Assembly (NCBI GenBank): GCA_003243255.1
Contig: QFQM01000199.1
Location: 1 to 7,836 of the forward strand
From: Flavobacterium psychrophilum
Lineage (GTDB): Bacteria > Bacteroidota > Bacteroidia > Flavobacteriales > Flavobacteriaceae
Direction of reading: 5' to 3'
DNA: 7,836 nucleotides
Shown here piece by piece: positions 6,774 through 7,836 of this stretch. How positions within the stretch are numbered: position 1 is the first letter of the stretch; each line of letters starts with the position of its first letter. The position numbers were made by a program, and so were the translations under genes. Below the pieces are notes generated by a model. That model had not been told where the DNA came from, did no database searches, and saw only the letters and a program-made list of their open reading frames with translations.

Positions 6774-7715
6774 ATGAGTACGCAGTGGGATAAGCTAATA
6801 CAAATTGACAGGTCCTGGGTGGACCAGCAACTGGAGCACCATTTCAAGGAAGTTGACAAAAAGATCAATATAAAACTATACACGGTCAAAGTTTCGGGGA
6901 CGCAGATTTTGCCGGATGGTCTGGCAGAAAAGCTGCATGAGATGCTACCGGACTATGTGTATAATACAAAGGAAATTGCTGCGATGGGAGAAAGAAAGGC
7001 TGCCCTTACGGCTAACCATTTTTTCGGGCAGAAGGACCCTAAGGCTGACGGAAAATATGGCGAATTACTCCTTTTTGCTTTAGTTGAGAGTGTTCTTGGC
7101 TGCAAGATGGTAGCGCATAAATTAAGGACTTTAAGCAACTATAAAGACCAAGTCAAAGGCGGCGACGGTATTTTTCTTGGAAACTACCAGATTTTTGACG
7201 GAAGGACAGAAGCTGCTTATCTTATCGGAGAATCAAAGATTATGGGGCAGTACAGTGCCGCATTGACTGATGCACTGGATTCGGTCAACCGGTTCTGTAA
7301 CAATTCAAGCTCGCCAGAGTTTCGCAGGACCGAATTAATAGTAGCTAAAGAAAAGCTCTTTTTAGATGACGCTATGGACATCGATGAGCTCTATGACCGC
7401 CTTACCCCAACAACAGACCTGTACAAGTCTCAAATCCTGGTACATCCCATATTAATTATGTATGATGACATGACAATGAAAAATTGCGAGCGCGACAACA
7501 ATGCAACTAGGGATGACCTGGAAGCGAGCATCCGAAACGGGGTAGCCAAAAACAGGGAGCAGATCATCAATTTTATAAAATCGAAGGTTGCTGCCTATCC
7601 TGAGGTTGCGAAGGTTTATGTTGATTTTTTTCTTGTACCCTACAATGATGTCAATAAATTCCGCGATACGATGTACTATCATATCCACGGTGTAACATAT
7701 CCCAGGGAATCATGA
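6774..7715 (+). CDS. hamA: HamA, DUF1837 nuclease of the Hachiman anti-phage system
   Basis: HamA is the effector nuclease of Hachiman. In characterised systems it is held by the helicase HamB and degrades DNA when the complex senses damaged or phage-altered DNA. This 313-residue protein shows the DUF1837 core: GKYGELLLFALVE (93-105) with helix glutamate E97, then AHKLRT (114-119), then QVKGGDGIFLG (126-136) with D131, then YLIGESK (149-155) with E153 and K155. E97, D131 and E153-x-K155 form the PD-(D/E)xK active site, and all appear intact. The helix after it (SAALTDALDSVNRF) also matches the family. The N-terminal 80 residues are less conserved. Its stop overlaps the next ATG in ATGA, indicating translational coupling to hamB. 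The start ATG has only a weak AGG upstream, normal for Bacteroidetes. Confidence 0.88.
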   Translation: MSTQWDKLIQIDRSWVDQQLEHHFKEVDKKINIKLYTVKVSGTQILPDGLAEKLHEMLPDYVYNTKEIAAMGERKAALTANHFFGQKDPKADGKYGELLLFALVESVLGCKMVAHKLRTLSNYKDQVKGGDGIFLGNYQIFDGRTEAAYLIGESKIMGQYSAALTDALDSVNRFCNNSSSPEFRRTELIVAKEKLFLDDAMDIDELYDRLTPTTDLYKSQILVHPILIMYDDMTMKNCERDNNATRDDLEASIRNGVAKNREQIINFIKSKVAAYPEVAKVYVDFFLVPYNDVNKFRDTMYYHIHGVTYPRES

Positions 7716-7836
7716 GTACACCGCAGAACTATAACAAGATCTTTGGGCATCAATTGCTTAACAAGATAATTGACGATTTGACCTATAACCAGTTTTTTTA
7801 TCAGCTGAAGAAGGGCAAACCGCTAACGCCCATTAC
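7712..7836 (+). CDS. hamB: Start of probable HamB helicase, truncated by the window end
   Basis: The frame opens at an ATG overlapping the hamA stop (ATGA) and stays open for 41 codons plus two bases to the window edge. The visible peptide starts MSTPQNYNKIF and contains a tyrosine- and lysine-rich helical stretch (DDLTYNQFFYQLKKGKPL). None of the helicase motifs (Walker A, DExx) has been reached, so identity rests on position: Hachiman hamA is followed by hamB, a superfamily 2 helicase usually of several hundred residues or more, which supplies ATPase, DNA sensing and control of HamA. A different hamA-linked gene cannot be excluded from this fragment. Confidence 0.68.
   Translation, partial: MSTPQNYNKIFGHQLLNKIIDDLTYNQFFYQLKKGKPLTPI

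Noticed and set aside
7404..7420. Second partial copy of the ACCCCAACA sequence seen at the tRNA-like site
   Set aside because: It lies inside conserved hamA coding sequence and matches over only about nine bases, so it is not a credible second attachment site.

Overview
The window looks like a chromosomal segment of a Flavobacterium-like member of the Bacteroidetes. The grounds are the AT-rich intergenic DNA, weak ribosome binding sites, the Bacteroidetes-type promoter TTTG-N19-TAAATTTG at 5105-5135, and the character of the desaturase and antiporter. No rRNA, complete tRNA, CRISPR array, transposase or integrase is visible.

Region 1 (1-2510) is ordinary metabolism on the minus strand: a membrane fatty acid desaturase followed after 8 bp by a CPA1-type Na+/H+ antiporter, probably one operon. 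A few codons at the left edge may be the tail of a convergent gene. Region 2 (2510-3114) has no convincing gene. It holds the probable desaturase promoter and leader hairpin, a minus-strand terminator-like hairpin, and a short sequence resembling a tRNA 3' end that may mark the edge of an inserted segment.

Region 3 (3115-5088, minus strand) is visibly AT-richer. It holds a NYN/PIN-like ribonuclease-fold gene with a clear promoter, then a conserved but uncharacterised protein with an N-terminal helix-turn-helix-like segment and a C-terminal coiled coil. Region 4 (5089-5495) is a divergent, gene-free AT-rich spacer with a nested inverted repeat.

Region 5 (5496-7836, plus strand) is the most interesting part: a Hachiman anti-phage operon. 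hamA (DUF1837 nuclease) is nearly complete in its signature residues, and it overlaps by ATGA the first 41 codons of what should be the helicase gene hamB, cut off by the window end. Directly upstream of hamA and in the same direction lies a 410-residue protein with its own PD-(D/E)xK-like residues and a C-terminal C-C-C-H zinc-knuckle-like motif. The usual Hachiman definition is hamA plus hamB only, so this gene is a candidate third component. With the divergent NYN module, regions 3 to 5 together look like a small defence island beside housekeeping genes.
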